From Bacteroidetes bacterium RIFCSPLOWO2_12_FULL_35_15 (GTDB lineage Bacteria > Bacteroidota > Bacteroidia > 2-12-FULL-35-15), in contig MEPB01000110.1 in assembly GCA_001769385.1 (NCBI GenBank), forward strand, positions 1-44,176: DNA of 44,176 nucleotides, given 5' to 3'. Both the position numbers and the translations under genes were made by a program. Shown in pieces: positions 1-8,540 of this stretch (the stretch's first letter is position 1; each line of letters starts with the position of its first letter). Under the pieces are notes generated by a model that saw only the letters and a list, made by a program, of their open reading frames with translations, did no database searches and was not told the origin of the DNA.

Positions 1-686
1 TTGCTACCTGTTAATATGACATTGCCCTTTGAAGGGGGCAGGGGGATGAAATTAAATAATTGAAATAGAGCCAATTATAAAACACGTCAATGGTAGTGTT
101 TCTGAAGCTGAAGCAAAAGAAACGTATCGGGAACATTTCTGAGATAGTTTTTTCTTTCAAATGTTCACGATACAATTCCGCGAAAAGCGGAATTACTCAA
201 ACTATAAACCAACTGATTAATGTCTGTCCATAATGTATGTATAAACAAATTTTTCAAAAATATTAAACACAGAATTACGAAATTGTAAATTCCGATTCAA
301 TATCAATTATTTAAGAATAAAGCTTATCCGGAGCTTCCTTGCGAGGCTTTTTTTAGCGGAAGCAATCTCATTAATTGTTGAGATTGCTTCTTCGTTCCTG
401 CATCGCAATGACGTTCTAATTTTAATGTCGACTCTATCGACAGACTCTAATTATTCCATTCCGATTTTAAATGTTCAGGTAATTTTAATTATCTTTGAAT
501 CATCATGAGAAAAAATTACAATAAAGCACCTTTCAAATTTCTGCCTTGGGTAGCCTTACCCGGTTTGTAATCAGATTTTTTTTTCCCGGGAAGCAAACAT
601 TTCTCCCTTTCTTTAAATTCATTCTTTAATATTTATTCATCTTTGAAAACGATGATTTATCGTGTTCAATAAACAAAAATAATCAT
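1..686. other. Intergenic leader rich in inverted repeats
   Basis: No convincing gene was found in this stretch. It holds a hairpin with arms AATTCCGC/GCGGAATT at 174-194, a copy of the dispersed GAAGCAATCTCA repeat at 359-413 (listed separately) and a TGCCC...GGGCA-type hairpin near 23-40. A perfect TATCTTTG, matching the Bacteroidota -7 consensus TAnnTTTG, lies at 490-497. It is followed at 505-570 by a 21-codon ATG reading frame that I cannot confirm as a gene. The window edge cuts whatever lies upstream. Confidence 0.6.
359..413. repeat. Dispersed palindromic repeat, copy 1
   Basis: Perfect 12-bp inverted arms GAAGCAATCTCA (359-370) and TGAGATTGCTTC (379-390) are followed by TCGCAATGACG at 403-413. 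The same words recur at 8930-8972 and 37645-37735, so this is a dispersed element. There is no transposase nearby. Such non-autonomous elements are common between Bacteroidota genes; any function is unknown. Confidence 0.75.
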
Positions 687-1844
687 ATGAAAAAAATTAT
701 TGTATTAGGTGCCGGTATGGTTGGCAGCGCAATTGCTATTGATCTGGCAAAAAAACATAGTGTAACAGTTGCTGATCTGAGCGACAAAGCATTGGAGAAA
801 TTAAAACAAAAAAATTCTCAAATAACAACTCTTCAGCTGAATGCGAAAGACAAAGCATTATTAACTGCCGCTATCACTCCTTTTGATCTGGTAGTTTGTG
901 CAGTGCCCGGTTTTATGGGATTTGAAACATTAAAAACAATTATTGAAACAGGCAAAAATGTGGTCGATATTTCTTTCTTTCCTGAAAACTCACTCGACCT
1001 GGATGCATTGGCAAAACAAAAAGGAGTGACAGCCATTGTTGATTGTGGCGTAGCTCCGGGTATGGACAATATTATTTTAGGTTATTATAATGAAAAAATG
1101 AAACTTACTGATTTTGAATGTCTGGTTGGTGGATTACCGAAAGTAAAAAAATGGCCCTTTAATTATAAAGCTCCTTTCTCGCCTATTGATGTGATTGAGG
1201 AATATACCCGTCCTGCACGTTATGTTGAAAATGGCGAAATTATTACCAAGCCTGCTATGTCGGATGTCGAACACATTGAAATGGAAGGTGTAGGAACGCT
1301 CGAAACATTTAATTCAGATGGCTTACGTTCCATCATTTTTACGATGCCTCACATAAAAAACATGAAAGAGAAAACCATGCGTTATCCCGGTCATATCGAA
1401 AAAGTTCTTGCCTTGAGAGACTCCGGTTTTTTCAGCAAAGAGCCTGTAAAAATAAATGGTGTTGACATTGTACCTTTGGATTTTACTTCTAAAATTTTAT
1501 TCAACGAATGGAAATTAGGTGATACCGAAGAAGAGATCACCGTGATGAGAGTTACTGTTACAGGAACAGAAAATGGCGTTGAGAAAAAAATAAGTTATCA
1601 TTTGTATGATGAATACAACAAAGAAACGCAAACATCGTCCATGGCTCGTACAACAGGATATACTTGTACTGCAGCTGTTGAACTGGTATTAAAAAATCTG
1701 TTTTCTGAAAAAGGTGTGTTTCCACCGGAGTTAGTTGGTAAACATGAAGTTTGTTTTAATCATTTTATGGATCATTTAAAAGAACGTGGCGTTAATTATC
1801 GCAAAGAAGAAATGATAATTACAGATTCAAAAATTAAAATTTAG
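687..1844 (+). CDS. Saccharopine dehydrogenase-family oxidoreductase
   Basis: A predicted cytoplasmic NAD(P)-dependent oxidoreductase of the saccharopine dehydrogenase / lysine 6-dehydrogenase superfamily, 385 residues. The N-terminus is a Rossmann nucleotide-binding fold with GAGMVG at residues 8-13 directly after the first beta strand. The motif GVAPGMDN near residue 120 is characteristic of the family's substrate-binding part, and the remainder fits the C-terminal saccharopine dehydrogenase domain. The ATG lies right before the Rossmann strand, so the start is secure. It is transcribed alone, with repeats upstream and a strong terminator at 1862-1905. Family members act in lysine metabolism (saccharopine cleavage or lysine oxidation) or on related amino acids such as carboxynorspermidine. 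The sequence alone does not tell me which substrate is used. Confidence 0.88.
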   Translation: MKKIIVLGAGMVGSAIAIDLAKKHSVTVADLSDKALEKLKQKNSQITTLQLNAKDKALLTAAITPFDLVVCAVPGFMGFETLKTIIETGKNVVDISFFPENSLDLDALAKQKGVTAIVDCGVAPGMDNIILGYYNEKMKLTDFECLVGGLPKVKKWPFNYKAPFSPIDVIEEYTRPARYVENGEIITKPAMSDVEHIEMEGVGTLETFNSDGLRSIIFTMPHIKNMKEKTMRYPGHIEKVLALRDSGFFSKEPVKINGVDIVPLDFTSKILFNEWKLGDTEEEITVMRVTVTGTENGVEKKISYHLYDEYNKETQTSSMARTTGYTCTAAVELVLKNLFSEKGVFPPELVGKHEVCFNHFMDHLKERGVNYRKEEMIITDSKIKI

Positions 1845-1861
1845 TTTTTCTAAAACAATTC

Positions 1862-1905
1862 ATACTAAAAGGCACATTATCTCAATGTGTCTTTTAGTAT
1901 TTTTC
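1862..1905 (+). terminator. Rho-independent terminator after the dehydrogenase gene
   Basis: A 17-bp stem (1862-1878 with 1884-1900, one G-U pair) has a five-base loop and is followed by TTTTT at 1901-1905. It starts 17 bp after the stop codon. Confidence 0.85.
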
Positions 1906-1960
1906 TAAATCAACTAATACAATTCTAACTATTTTATTTCCGAAATTTAGCCCAACACAC

Positions 1961-2015
1961 TTCTCGACACCGCTCGAAATGACAGCGCTGGTGTCATTTC
2001 GAGCGGTGTCGAGAA
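1961..2015. repeat. 24-bp perfect inverted repeat (TCATTTCGAGCGG type)
   Basis: The arm at 1961-1984 is the exact reverse complement of 1992-2015, with loop GCGCTGG. The core word TCATTTCGAGCGG plus TCGAGAA recurs as a single half-site at 18635-18658. This marks a dispersed element present here as a palindrome and elsewhere as one arm. Confidence 0.8.
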
Positions 2016-2033
2016 ACGAGCGAGGCAATTTAA

Positions 2034-2094
2034 ATTGGACTAGTTTATACTGGTAAGTGGTATAATACCAATACGTGTTATGGTTTAGTCCAAT
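2034..2094. repeat. Nested cruciform repeat
   Basis: Outer arms ATTGGACTA (2034-2042) and TAGTCCAAT (2086-2094) are perfectly complementary. They enclose an internal palindrome TGGTATaATACCA at 2058-2070. The arrangement would fold as a hairpin within a larger stem. No gene overlaps it. Confidence 0.65.
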
Positions 2095-2110
2095 AATAAA
2101 ATTGTAAAAT

Positions 2111-2238
2111 CAACCACAGAGATTCATAGAAAAATTTACTACTCTTGTAAAACATAGGCAGAACTTTAATCATAGCCTATGTGAAACCCATCTTTGAAGG
2201 GCTATCAATTTCTTAAAACCTATGTTCCTATGTGGTTA
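2111..2238. repeat. AACCACA-type imperfect inverted repeat
   Basis: CAACCACAGAGATTCATAG at 2111-2129 is matched in inverse orientation by CCTATGTTCCTATGTGGTTA at 2219-2238. An inner perfect 8-bp stem ACATAGGC/GCCTATGT (2152-2159, 2175-2182) lies between them. Single related words occur at 32076-32090 (TAACCACATAGATTC) and 41217-41229. It looks like a dispersed non-coding repeat. Confidence 0.6.
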
Positions 2239-2274
2239 TATTTGGATTAAAATATCTTAGGTAATAGTATAATT

Positions 2275-4527
2275 CTATTGTTTTACCAGCCTTGAAACTA
2301 ATTTTTGGTTGTTGTTTGAAAGTTCAATAATATACACACCATTACTTAAAAACGATAAATTATATTTTTGAGTTAACTCTTCTTTCCCTGTATATTCATC
2401 TGTCATCATTATGTTTCCAAGTATGTCATAAATTATCAAATGTGTTTTTTCGTTTTTATCCATTCCATTTATTGTGAGATGAATTTCATTATTAAATGGA
2501 TTAGGCTGTAAATTCAAATGAATTGTATTTGAATTTGAATACTCCGAAATGCCGATCGAACCCGCACTGATAGTAAAATTTTTATCATTAATATCAAAAA
2601 AGATGTTCCCGATACTTTCCACTTTTATTCTGCATGTGGTTTGAGCTATACCATATGCAGGGACTGTAATAAGTTGACTTCCATCATTTGGGGTATTCGC
2701 TAAAAGTAGTGTAAATGTTGATCCGCCATCAATCGAAATTAAAACATTTACAGTTGTACAACTAACAGGTAATAAATTAGTTCCGTTAACATTCCAGGAA
2801 ATTGTTTGTGAACTATTACTTGCCCATACAATTCCGGTTGTGTTTGGATAAGCTACTTCAAACGGACCCGAACCGTCAGTTATTACCTCTGTGTTGGCAT
2901 AACATAAACCGCCACCACCCATTTTATTATCCCGGGCAATGAGCCTGAAATTTAATGTTTCCGGATTAGACGATAAATATTCACCAATAGTTCCGGTATA
3001 GTTGCCGCTTAATACAACACTCAATTCAGGAAACATTCTGCTTGGAGAACTAACCGGCATATAAGAACGGAAGTAAGGTGAATTACCAAGATCCCAGTCC
3101 CCACCAAATCCATTATCTATTTCCTCCCATTGATAGGTTAATACATCGCCATCAATGTCTGTTGCTGAACCTGTTAAAATGAAAGGTGTAGCATTGGGGA
3201 TTATAAACGAAGCGGTACAGGTAACTACAGGAGCAGTATTCCCGGTTGTTGTAATAACCGGACAATTACTTCCATTGGTAATAAAATCCATTATTTCATC
3301 AAAATTAATTGTATGAAAATAGGCTATGCTATGGGTTGATACATCATTCCAGCCACACAAACCCGCATACCCCATAATAGTAACCCCACTGCCCGGTTCT
3401 ACCTGTGTGCCTGCATTTTCATTTCCTCCACATTCATTAAAAGAATGATTGCCGCTAAACTGATGTCCCATTTCATGTGCTACATAATCAATATCAAAAG
3501 GATCTCCAACAGGATATGAATTGCCTGTAATGCCCCTTGCTTTCCCAAAGGAACATACACAACCCAGGTATGCCAATCCGCCACCGCCGGTGCTAAAAGT
3601 ATGGCCTATATCGTAATTCGCATTGCCAATATTATTATCTATTACCAGTTGACTTTCATTAATTAAAAGGTTAGCATTATTGTTACCTGAAAAAGGGTCT
3701 GAATTAAAATCAGAGTATAAAATAGATGTTTCATTCGCCACTAACACAAGTTTAACTGCCACTTCTGTTTCATATACACTGTTTATACGGACTACGGTGG
3801 TAACTATTGCAGATAAAATCTGAGATACTCCAGGATTGGTCAACCCTGTGGCTGCTTGCGCATATTCTCCTGTACAGGCAATTGCCAAACGATAGGTTCT
3901 TAAATTTTCCCCTGCGCAGATCCCCGCCCTGCTATTTTTTAAAGCATTTTCGGAAATATTTTCTTTTTTTTTATCAGTTTTAGGATTAATCACTCCAATC
4001 TCCGGTAATTTTCTGGCAGCATCTTTTTCAAAATCAGCAGCATAATAAACTATATAATCCGAAGTATTATTTCTGGAATAGGGATCAATAAAAATATCTC
4101 CGGAAAGATCTCGTATCATTGCATGAAATCCAAAATCAGTCCAATCCAGTTTACCATAAACCGATTCATCATCGATTCCCTGTATATTAAATGCTTTTAT
4201 ATCCGGAAATTGTGAGGCAAGTTCAGGAGCCATAACTGCAGACTCAACAACTCTGAATTTTTTTAATGAGCCATCAGGAAATGGTAATTCAATGATCACC
4301 TGTGAATTTTTAAGCATCATGTCCTTCTCGCTTGGAGCTGAAAAAAGACCGGATTTTAAATTACTTTCCTCCAAATGGAATACTTTATATTTTTTAGGAA
4401 TAATAGTGCGCTCGCCTGTTATTGTTACCTGGGTTTCCTCTACAGATATCCAAAATGCTTTATTTGTTTGAGCTTGAATGGAACAGATAAATGTTGCCAA
4501 AAATAAAAAAAAGACTGTTTTTTTCAT
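2275..4527 (-). CDS. Secreted reprolysin-like metalloprotease with T9SS type A sorting domain
   Basis: A predicted secreted zinc metalloprotease of the metzincin clan (M12B/reprolysin-like), 750 residues. A signal peptide covers about residues 1-19 (MKKTVFFLFLATFICSIQAQ). A propeptide-like region follows, then the catalytic domain with HEMGHQFSGNH at residues 351-361. Those three histidines would bind zinc and E352 would be the general base. The Met-turn-like TIMGYAGLC follows. The residue usually glycine in HExxHxxGxxH is Ser358 here. The middle part is beta-rich and Ig/fibronectin-like. The last roughly 85 residues (from LNLQPNPFNNEIHL to LVSRLVKQ) are a type A C-terminal domain, recognised by the type IX secretion system and removed on export. 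It stands alone, divergent from the TPR gene. The protease target is unknown. Confidence 0.9.
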   Translation of the reverse strand: MKKTVFFLFLATFICSIQAQTNKAFWISVEETQVTITGERTIIPKKYKVFHLEESNLKSGLFSAPSEKDMMLKNSQVIIELPFPDGSLKKFRVVESAVMAPELASQFPDIKAFNIQGIDDESVYGKLDWTDFGFHAMIRDLSGDIFIDPYSRNNTSDYIVYYAADFEKDAARKLPEIGVINPKTDKKKENISENALKNSRAGICAGENLRTYRLAIACTGEYAQAATGLTNPGVSQILSAIVTTVVRINSVYETEVAVKLVLVANETSILYSDFNSDPFSGNNNANLLINESQLVIDNNIGNANYDIGHTFSTGGGGLAYLGCVCSFGKARGITGNSYPVGDPFDIDYVAHEMGHQFSGNHSFNECGGNENAGTQVEPGSGVTIMGYAGLCGWNDVSTHSIAYFHTINFDEIMDFITNGSNCPVITTTGNTAPVVTCTASFIIPNATPFILTGSATDIDGDVLTYQWEEIDNGFGGDWDLGNSPYFRSYMPVSSPSRMFPELSVVLSGNYTGTIGEYLSSNPETLNFRLIARDNKMGGGGLCYANTEVITDGSGPFEVAYPNTTGIVWASNSSQTISWNVNGTNLLPVSCTTVNVLISIDGGSTFTLLLANTPNDGSQLITVPAYGIAQTTCRIKVESIGNIFFDINDKNFTISAGSIGISEYSNSNTIHLNLQPNPFNNEIHLTINGMDKNEKTHLIIYDILGNIMMTDEYTGKEELTQKYNLSFLSNGVYIIELSNNNQKLVSRLVKQ

Positions 4528-4891
4528 AAATCAGAATTTAATGTTCAGGTAAAAATAGCATTTATTTTAAGTAATTACTATTGACCATTAAATTACGGTT
4601 CGCAAATAGCCGGGCTAGCAGAGCACGCTTTGCAAGATTTGTTTAGAATGCATTTTTACAAAGTAGTACTTAGGATATTTTTATAAGCGTGTTTTCATTG
4701 TGAAATAAAACCATAACTATTTATTCTTTGTATAGTTTCAATTTCCTTTTTAATATTTGGATGCAATATAAATTTGTTTGTAGATTGCAGTATAATTTCA
4801 ATACAAGGGGAAGCACTTTCTATAAACCATTGGGACAACAGGCGTAATCCTGAACAGAGGAATGATACACACATAATTTGAGAAAATATTT
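4528..4891. other. Divergent intergenic region between protease and TPR genes
   Basis: This AT-rich stretch separates two divergently transcribed genes and must hold both promoters. A TTTG near 4734 is followed by TAATATTTGG near 4753. That resembles the Bacteroidota promoter but with off-consensus spacing inside the -7 element, so no promoter is called. I see no gene, terminator or strong repeat. Confidence 0.45.
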
Positions 4892-6166
4892 ATGAACAAA
4901 ATAATCCGCACTGTTTTTATTTTTTTAATTCTGAATTGCTTTCAGCAAAATTTCTTTTTTGCACAAAATATAAATACCGACTCCATCGAAGTTTTTATAA
5001 AAAATGAAAAAAACGATACTGTCAAAATGAACACTTTAAATAAATTTTGTAGAACTTTTTGGCAAACCGGAGAGTATGATAAAGCTCTGAATTATGCGAA
5101 AACAGCGTTATCCATTGCAAAAAAATTAAATTTAAAAAAAGGTATTACAGGCGCATACAATAATTTGGGAGTAACTTATTGGTATCAGGGACACTATGCA
5201 AAAGCTTTAGAAAATCATTTAGCAGCTTTAAAAATAAAAGAAGAATTAGTGGAGCAGGCAGAAAAAAATAATGATTCCGTCAAATTGAAGGAAAGTAAGA
5301 ACAGTGTGGCAAAGTCATTTAATAATATCGGAATGGTATATGATGCACAAAGAAATTTCCCTAAAGCGCTTGAATATTATGAACAGGCTTTAAAGATACA
5401 GGAAGAGCTTGGAGACAGAAACGGTGTTGCAAGTGATTTGAATAATATCGGAAATGTATATCATTCAGAAAAGAATTATTCAAAGGCAATTACCTATTTT
5501 TTAAGGTGTCTGAAAATGATGCAAGAAATGGGAAATAAAATGGGTATTGAATCATCCTTGGCAAATCTTGGCAATGTGTATAAAAGTCAACGCAACTATC
5601 CAAAAGCATTGGAATATGATATGCAATGCCTTGCAATGGCAGAAGAACTTGATGACAGAAATGGAATTACTGTTTCGTTAAACAACTTAGGATTAGTTTA
5701 TTCAGAACTGGGGCAATATGAAAAAGCACTTGAGTTCCTGAATAAAGGATTAATATCCGCGAAAGAGATTGATTCCAAAGAATGGATGAAAATAAGTTAT
5801 GAAGGATTATCGGATCTTTATGAAAGGATGAAACAACCTGCGAAAGCATTGGCATATTATAAACTTTTTTCAGATGTGAAAGATTCATTACTTAATGATG
5901 ATAATAACAAACATATCGCACAAATGCAGACTCAATTTGATAGCAATAAAAAAGATAATGAAATAAATTTGCTTAACAAAGATAAGGTCCTGAAAGAAAC
6001 AGAAATTCAAAAGCAAAAAGCAGAAACAGAGAAACAACAAACACAACGCAATGCTTTTATTGTAGGATTTGCTTTGGTAATCCTGCTTGCTCTTTTCATT
6101 TTCAGAAGCTACCGCCAAAAACAAAAAGCAAACGTTATTATTACTGAACAGAAAAATGAAGTATAA
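4892..6166 (+). CDS. TPR-repeat membrane sensor, N-terminal part of a split TPR-SpoIIE protein
   Basis: This 424-residue frame encodes a signal/anchor segment (about 1-25) and six to seven tetratricopeptide repeats spaced about 40 residues apart (about 45-330; for example NNIGMVY, NNIGNVY, ANLGNVY, NNLGLVY). A charged coiled coil (about 340-385), one membrane helix (388-405) and the start of a second coiled coil follow. It ends at TAA 6164-6166. The frame stays open beyond that stop and runs straight into the SpoIIE phosphatase domain at 6245-6961, (6245-4892) being divisible by three. The codons between read KQKHIIEEKNKDITDSINYA, exactly the linker expected in Bacteroidota TPR-SpoIIE proteins. 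So this is probably the front of a 689-residue protein interrupted by one nonsense codon. Intact relatives sense stress through the TPRs and dephosphorylate an anti-sigma antagonist. Confidence 0.8.
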   Translation: MNKIIRTVFIFLILNCFQQNFFFAQNINTDSIEVFIKNEKNDTVKMNTLNKFCRTFWQTGEYDKALNYAKTALSIAKKLNLKKGITGAYNNLGVTYWYQGHYAKALENHLAALKIKEELVEQAEKNNDSVKLKESKNSVAKSFNNIGMVYDAQRNFPKALEYYEQALKIQEELGDRNGVASDLNNIGNVYHSEKNYSKAITYFLRCLKMMQEMGNKMGIESSLANLGNVYKSQRNYPKALEYDMQCLAMAEELDDRNGITVSLNNLGLVYSELGQYEKALEFLNKGLISAKEIDSKEWMKISYEGLSDLYERMKQPAKALAYYKLFSDVKDSLLNDDNNKHIAQMQTQFDSNKKDNEINLLNKDKVLKETEIQKQKAETEKQQTQRNAFIVGFALVILLALFIFRSYRQKQKANVIITEQKNEV

Positions 6167-6244
6167 AAACAAAAACATATTATCGAAGAAAAAAATAAAG
6201 ACATTACTGATTCCATCAACTACGCAAGACGGATCCAAACAGCG

Positions 6245-6961
6245 ATGCTTGCACCGATTGAAGACATTGCAAAAACACTGAAAGATTTTTTTATTCTTTA
6301 CAAACCTAAAGACATTGTGAGTGGGGATTTTTATTATTATGCTGTAGCCGGAGACAAAATAATTATCGCTGTCGCGGATTGCACCGGACACGGAGTCCCC
6401 GGAGCATTCATGAGCATGATCGGCAATGATGCATTAAATGAGATCATCTTAGAAAAAAAATGTATCGAACCCGGAGACATTCTAAGTAATTTACACGATG
6501 GAGTGCGTAAAGCACTCAAGCAGGATACCTCCAAAACTCAAACTGCTGATGGAATGGATATTGCTCTTTGCGCACTTGATTTAAAAAGCAATATTCTTGA
6601 ATATGCCGGAGCATTAAGGAATCTCTACATTTCACGAGGTCAAAATAATTTATTGGAAGAAATAAAAGCAAATAAACAATCTATTGGAGGTGTAAAGTCA
6701 GATATAAAAAAAATATTTACAAATAATACCATTCAATTAAATAAAGGGGATGCATTTTATATTTTTTCTGACGGGTATGCCGATCAGTTTGGTGGAGCGG
6801 AGGGAAAAAAATTTATGATCAAACGATTGAAAGATACGCTTATGGAAATTCAAAACAATACGATGCCTGAACAGGAAACCATCCTCAACAATACCATTGA
6901 CGTATGGAAAGGAAGCACGGAACAAGTAGATGACATATTAGTCGTTGGGGTAAGGATTTGA
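6245..6961 (+). CDS. SpoIIE-type PP2C phosphatase domain, C-terminal part of a split TPR-SpoIIE protein
   Basis: A 238-residue SpoIIE/PP2C serine phosphatase domain. The expected metal-binding acidic residues are all present: VSGDFY (Asp28), AVADCTGHGVPGAFMS (Asp45, His49), FSDGYADQFGG and the C-terminal VDDILVVG. The domain is complete and not visibly decayed. It lies in the same frame as the TPR gene, downstream of its TAA at 6164-6166. ATG 6245 is simply the first methionine after the stop, in the middle of the normal linker, so the true product may be a read-through fusion rather than a separate protein. If it is expressed alone it would be a soluble, sensor-less phosphatase. Whether the stop is real, a sequencing error or a regulated site cannot be decided here. 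Confidence 0.75.
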   Translation: MLAPIEDIAKTLKDFFILYKPKDIVSGDFYYYAVAGDKIIIAVADCTGHGVPGAFMSMIGNDALNEIILEKKCIEPGDILSNLHDGVRKALKQDTSKTQTADGMDIALCALDLKSNILEYAGALRNLYISRGQNNLLEEIKANKQSIGGVKSDIKKIFTNNTIQLNKGDAFYIFSDGYADQFGGAEGKKFMIKRLKDTLMEIQNNTMPEQETILNNTIDVWKGSTEQVDDILVVGVRI

Positions 6962-6979
6962 GACAGGAAAAGTGTTAGT

Positions 6980-7477
6980 TCAGAAAATGTACTTCACAAT
7001 TTTTTCTCCGTGTTCAAATCCTTCTTCTTTGAATTTCATTCCTACTTTTTCCAAAATTTTTATTGAATTGTAATTTTCAATTGCAGCCCGCCCAACGATA
7101 TTTTTTTGTTTCAATGTTTGTATGCCGTATTTCATCACCGCTTTCGCTGATTCAGTCCCATAACCCTTTCCCCAATGTATTTGAAAGAAACGATATCCCA
7201 GATCAATTTCCTTTAACTCATCAATGAATTTCAGACCGCACCATCCAATAAATTCATTATTCGATTTTAGATGAACCGCCCAGCGACCTATTTTATTTTT
7301 ATATTGAGGTAAAATTATCTCCTTTAAAATGTTTTTAGCTTCCCCTATATCTTTTACTGTTCCATCTCCTGTATAACGTGTCACTTCTGGATCACTATTT
7401 AACTCGATCAGTAATGGAGCATCCTTCATTGTAAACTCACGTAAATACAAGCGTTCGGTTTCCAGGGTACGTTTCAT
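6980..7477 (-). CDS. GNAT-family N-acetyltransferase (RimJ/RimL type)
   Basis: A 165-residue acetyltransferase of the GNAT superfamily, which transfers acetyl from acetyl-CoA to an amine. The opening TERLYLREFTMKDAPLLIEL is typical of the RimJ/RimL subgroup (PF13302). The acetyl-CoA pyrophosphate loop is seen at HWGKGYGTESAKAVMKYG (about residues 120-137), and NYNSIKILEKVGMKF forms the C-terminal helix-strand. Members acetylate ribosomal protein N-termini, antibiotics or other small amines; the substrate here is not predictable. It converges on the SpoIIE gene with 18 bp between the ends, and sits upstream-facing from the SRPBCC gene with 215 bp between. Confidence 0.85.
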   Translation of the reverse strand: MKRTLETERLYLREFTMKDAPLLIELNSDPEVTRYTGDGTVKDIGEAKNILKEIILPQYKNKIGRWAVHLKSNNEFIGWCGLKFIDELKEIDLGYRFFQIHWGKGYGTESAKAVMKYGIQTLKQKNIVGRAAIENYNSIKILEKVGMKFKEEGFEHGEKIVKYIF

Positions 7478-7692
7478 GTATGTAATTTTTTGATTTTCCC
7501 AGAAAACATTTTATTAAATATTAAAATGAGTTTTTAATCCACATAACAGCCATAATTGCCAATTAATTTTTCTATCAAAAAAACGAGATATGAATTTATA
7601 ATGCATCCTTCATTTTATTTATTTTCAATAATGAAATTTTTCATCCCTTTCAAATTTTCAATGCCTAACAACAACAATATGGAAAATAATTA

Positions 7693-8232
7693 TTATTTCT
7701 CAAGAACATTTTTAAGATTGCTTAATCCTGTTTCAAGGTCTGCCCCAACTTCCTTGTCCATGTCCATAAATAATCCCATTAAATTCATTGGATATGGAAA
7801 AGCTCCCGTAAAGCCCCACTTAACTTTAGTTTGATTTTCTGAAACAGCCTCCGTTGTCATATACGCATCATCTTCGGCTTCAAAAGGGAGTTTGAACCGA
7901 AGTTTAAATTCTATCCTCTCTCCTTCACTAATTTTTGTAATCTCCTGTTCTCCTTTTCCAACGTCTTTGTTATTACTGTCCCAAGCCGAAATAAAGCCAA
8001 CTGTACCATCTGTGCCGGTGTAGTTTTTTTTCATAGAAGGATCCATCATCGCCCATTTACTGTATTGATCCTGATTTTTCAAAAACTTGATGTAATCAAA
8101 CACTTCCTGTTTGGGCTTATTGATAGTGACCTCCCGTTCAACAGCATAATCTTTCTTTACAAATAATGCAATTATTAAAGGTATGGCGATTAAAATTCCT
8201 ATAGAAATTAAAATTTTTTTCAAGACTTTCAT
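7693..8232 (-). CDS. Membrane-anchored SRPBCC (START-like) family protein
   Basis: A 179-residue protein with one N-terminal membrane helix (about residues 6-25, ILISIGILIAIPLIIALF). A SRPBCC/polyketide_cyc2-like domain follows, opening with VEREVTINKPKQEVFDYIKF, the usual first strand and helix of this fold. Later patterns (WDSNNKDVGKGEQEI, KVKWGFTGAFPYP) fit the hydrophobic-ligand-binding helix-grip. Such proteins bind lipids or other hydrophobic molecules, and most have no known role. It follows the polyketide synthase on the same strand, but 741 bp of hairpin-rich DNA and a terminator lie between. Co-transcription is therefore unlikely, and the family name polyketide cyclase should not be taken as evidence of a link. 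Confidence 0.82.
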   Translation of the reverse strand: MKVLKKILISIGILIAIPLIIALFVKKDYAVEREVTINKPKQEVFDYIKFLKNQDQYSKWAMMDPSMKKNYTGTDGTVGFISAWDSNNKDVGKGEQEITKISEGERIEFKLRFKLPFEAEDDAYMTTEAVSENQTKVKWGFTGAFPYPMNLMGLFMDMDKEVGADLETGLSNLKNVLEK

Positions 8233-8338
8233 GTTTGTTTTTTTTAGGTTAATAAAACAAAGTTAAAAAAATGAATCTCAATATAACAGGAAATAAATTA
8301 TTGAGGTATTACAGCAATATGCAATCAGATAATGATCA

Positions 8339-8512
8339 CTCCGTTAGCCGTAGCAAATAAAAATTATTTATTGTTGGGTGGAGCGTCCCGCTCCGCCATT
8401 TTTAACAAGGCTTCCAGCCTTAAAGAAAACATTTGATTTCAAAATTATGCTTGTTACGGCAAGATGCCGGTCGAAAAAAAGCGGAGCGGGACGCTCCGCT
8501 TAACAGCAAAAA
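8339..8512. repeat. Four-hairpin module A, copy 1 (174-bp direct repeat)
   Basis: This segment is repeated at 8541-8714 (offset 202). I see one base difference, T8379 versus C8581. Its two end hairpins are mutual reverse complements over GCGGAGCGTCCCGCTCCGC (first base changed in this copy). Two smaller inner hairpins are AAGGCT-TCC-AGCCTT and CGGCA-AGA-TGCCG. A spacer at 8513-8540 with a CCGAT-TTTC-ATCGG stem separates the copies. Confidence 0.85.
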
Positions 8513-8540
8513 CTTACAAAAAAAACCGATTTTCATCGGG

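Larger units (their letters stand above)
1906..2274. other. Intergenic cluster of three nested inverted repeats
   Basis: There is no gene between the terminator at 1905 and the end of the metalloprotease gene. The stretch consists largely of three adjacent inverted-repeat elements (1961-2015, 2034-2094, 2111-2238), each listed separately. No canonical terminator for the leftward protease gene is visible apart from these stems. Confidence 0.6.

Noticed and set aside
56-142. Open frame ending EAEAKETYREHF before TGA 140-142
   Set aside because: It looks coding-like but has only 28 codons, is preceded by an in-frame stop and matches no family that I can name. Could be a gene remnant; not enough to list.
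6087-6281. 64-codon frame bridging the TPR and SpoIIE parts
   Set aside because: It is a different frame, lysine/leucine-rich by chance, overlapping both real coding parts. The in-frame linker explains the region better.
7556-7834. 92-codon rightward frame overlapping the SRPBCC gene
   Set aside because: Antisense to the C-terminal codons of a well-supported gene, with low-complexity start and no recognisable domain.
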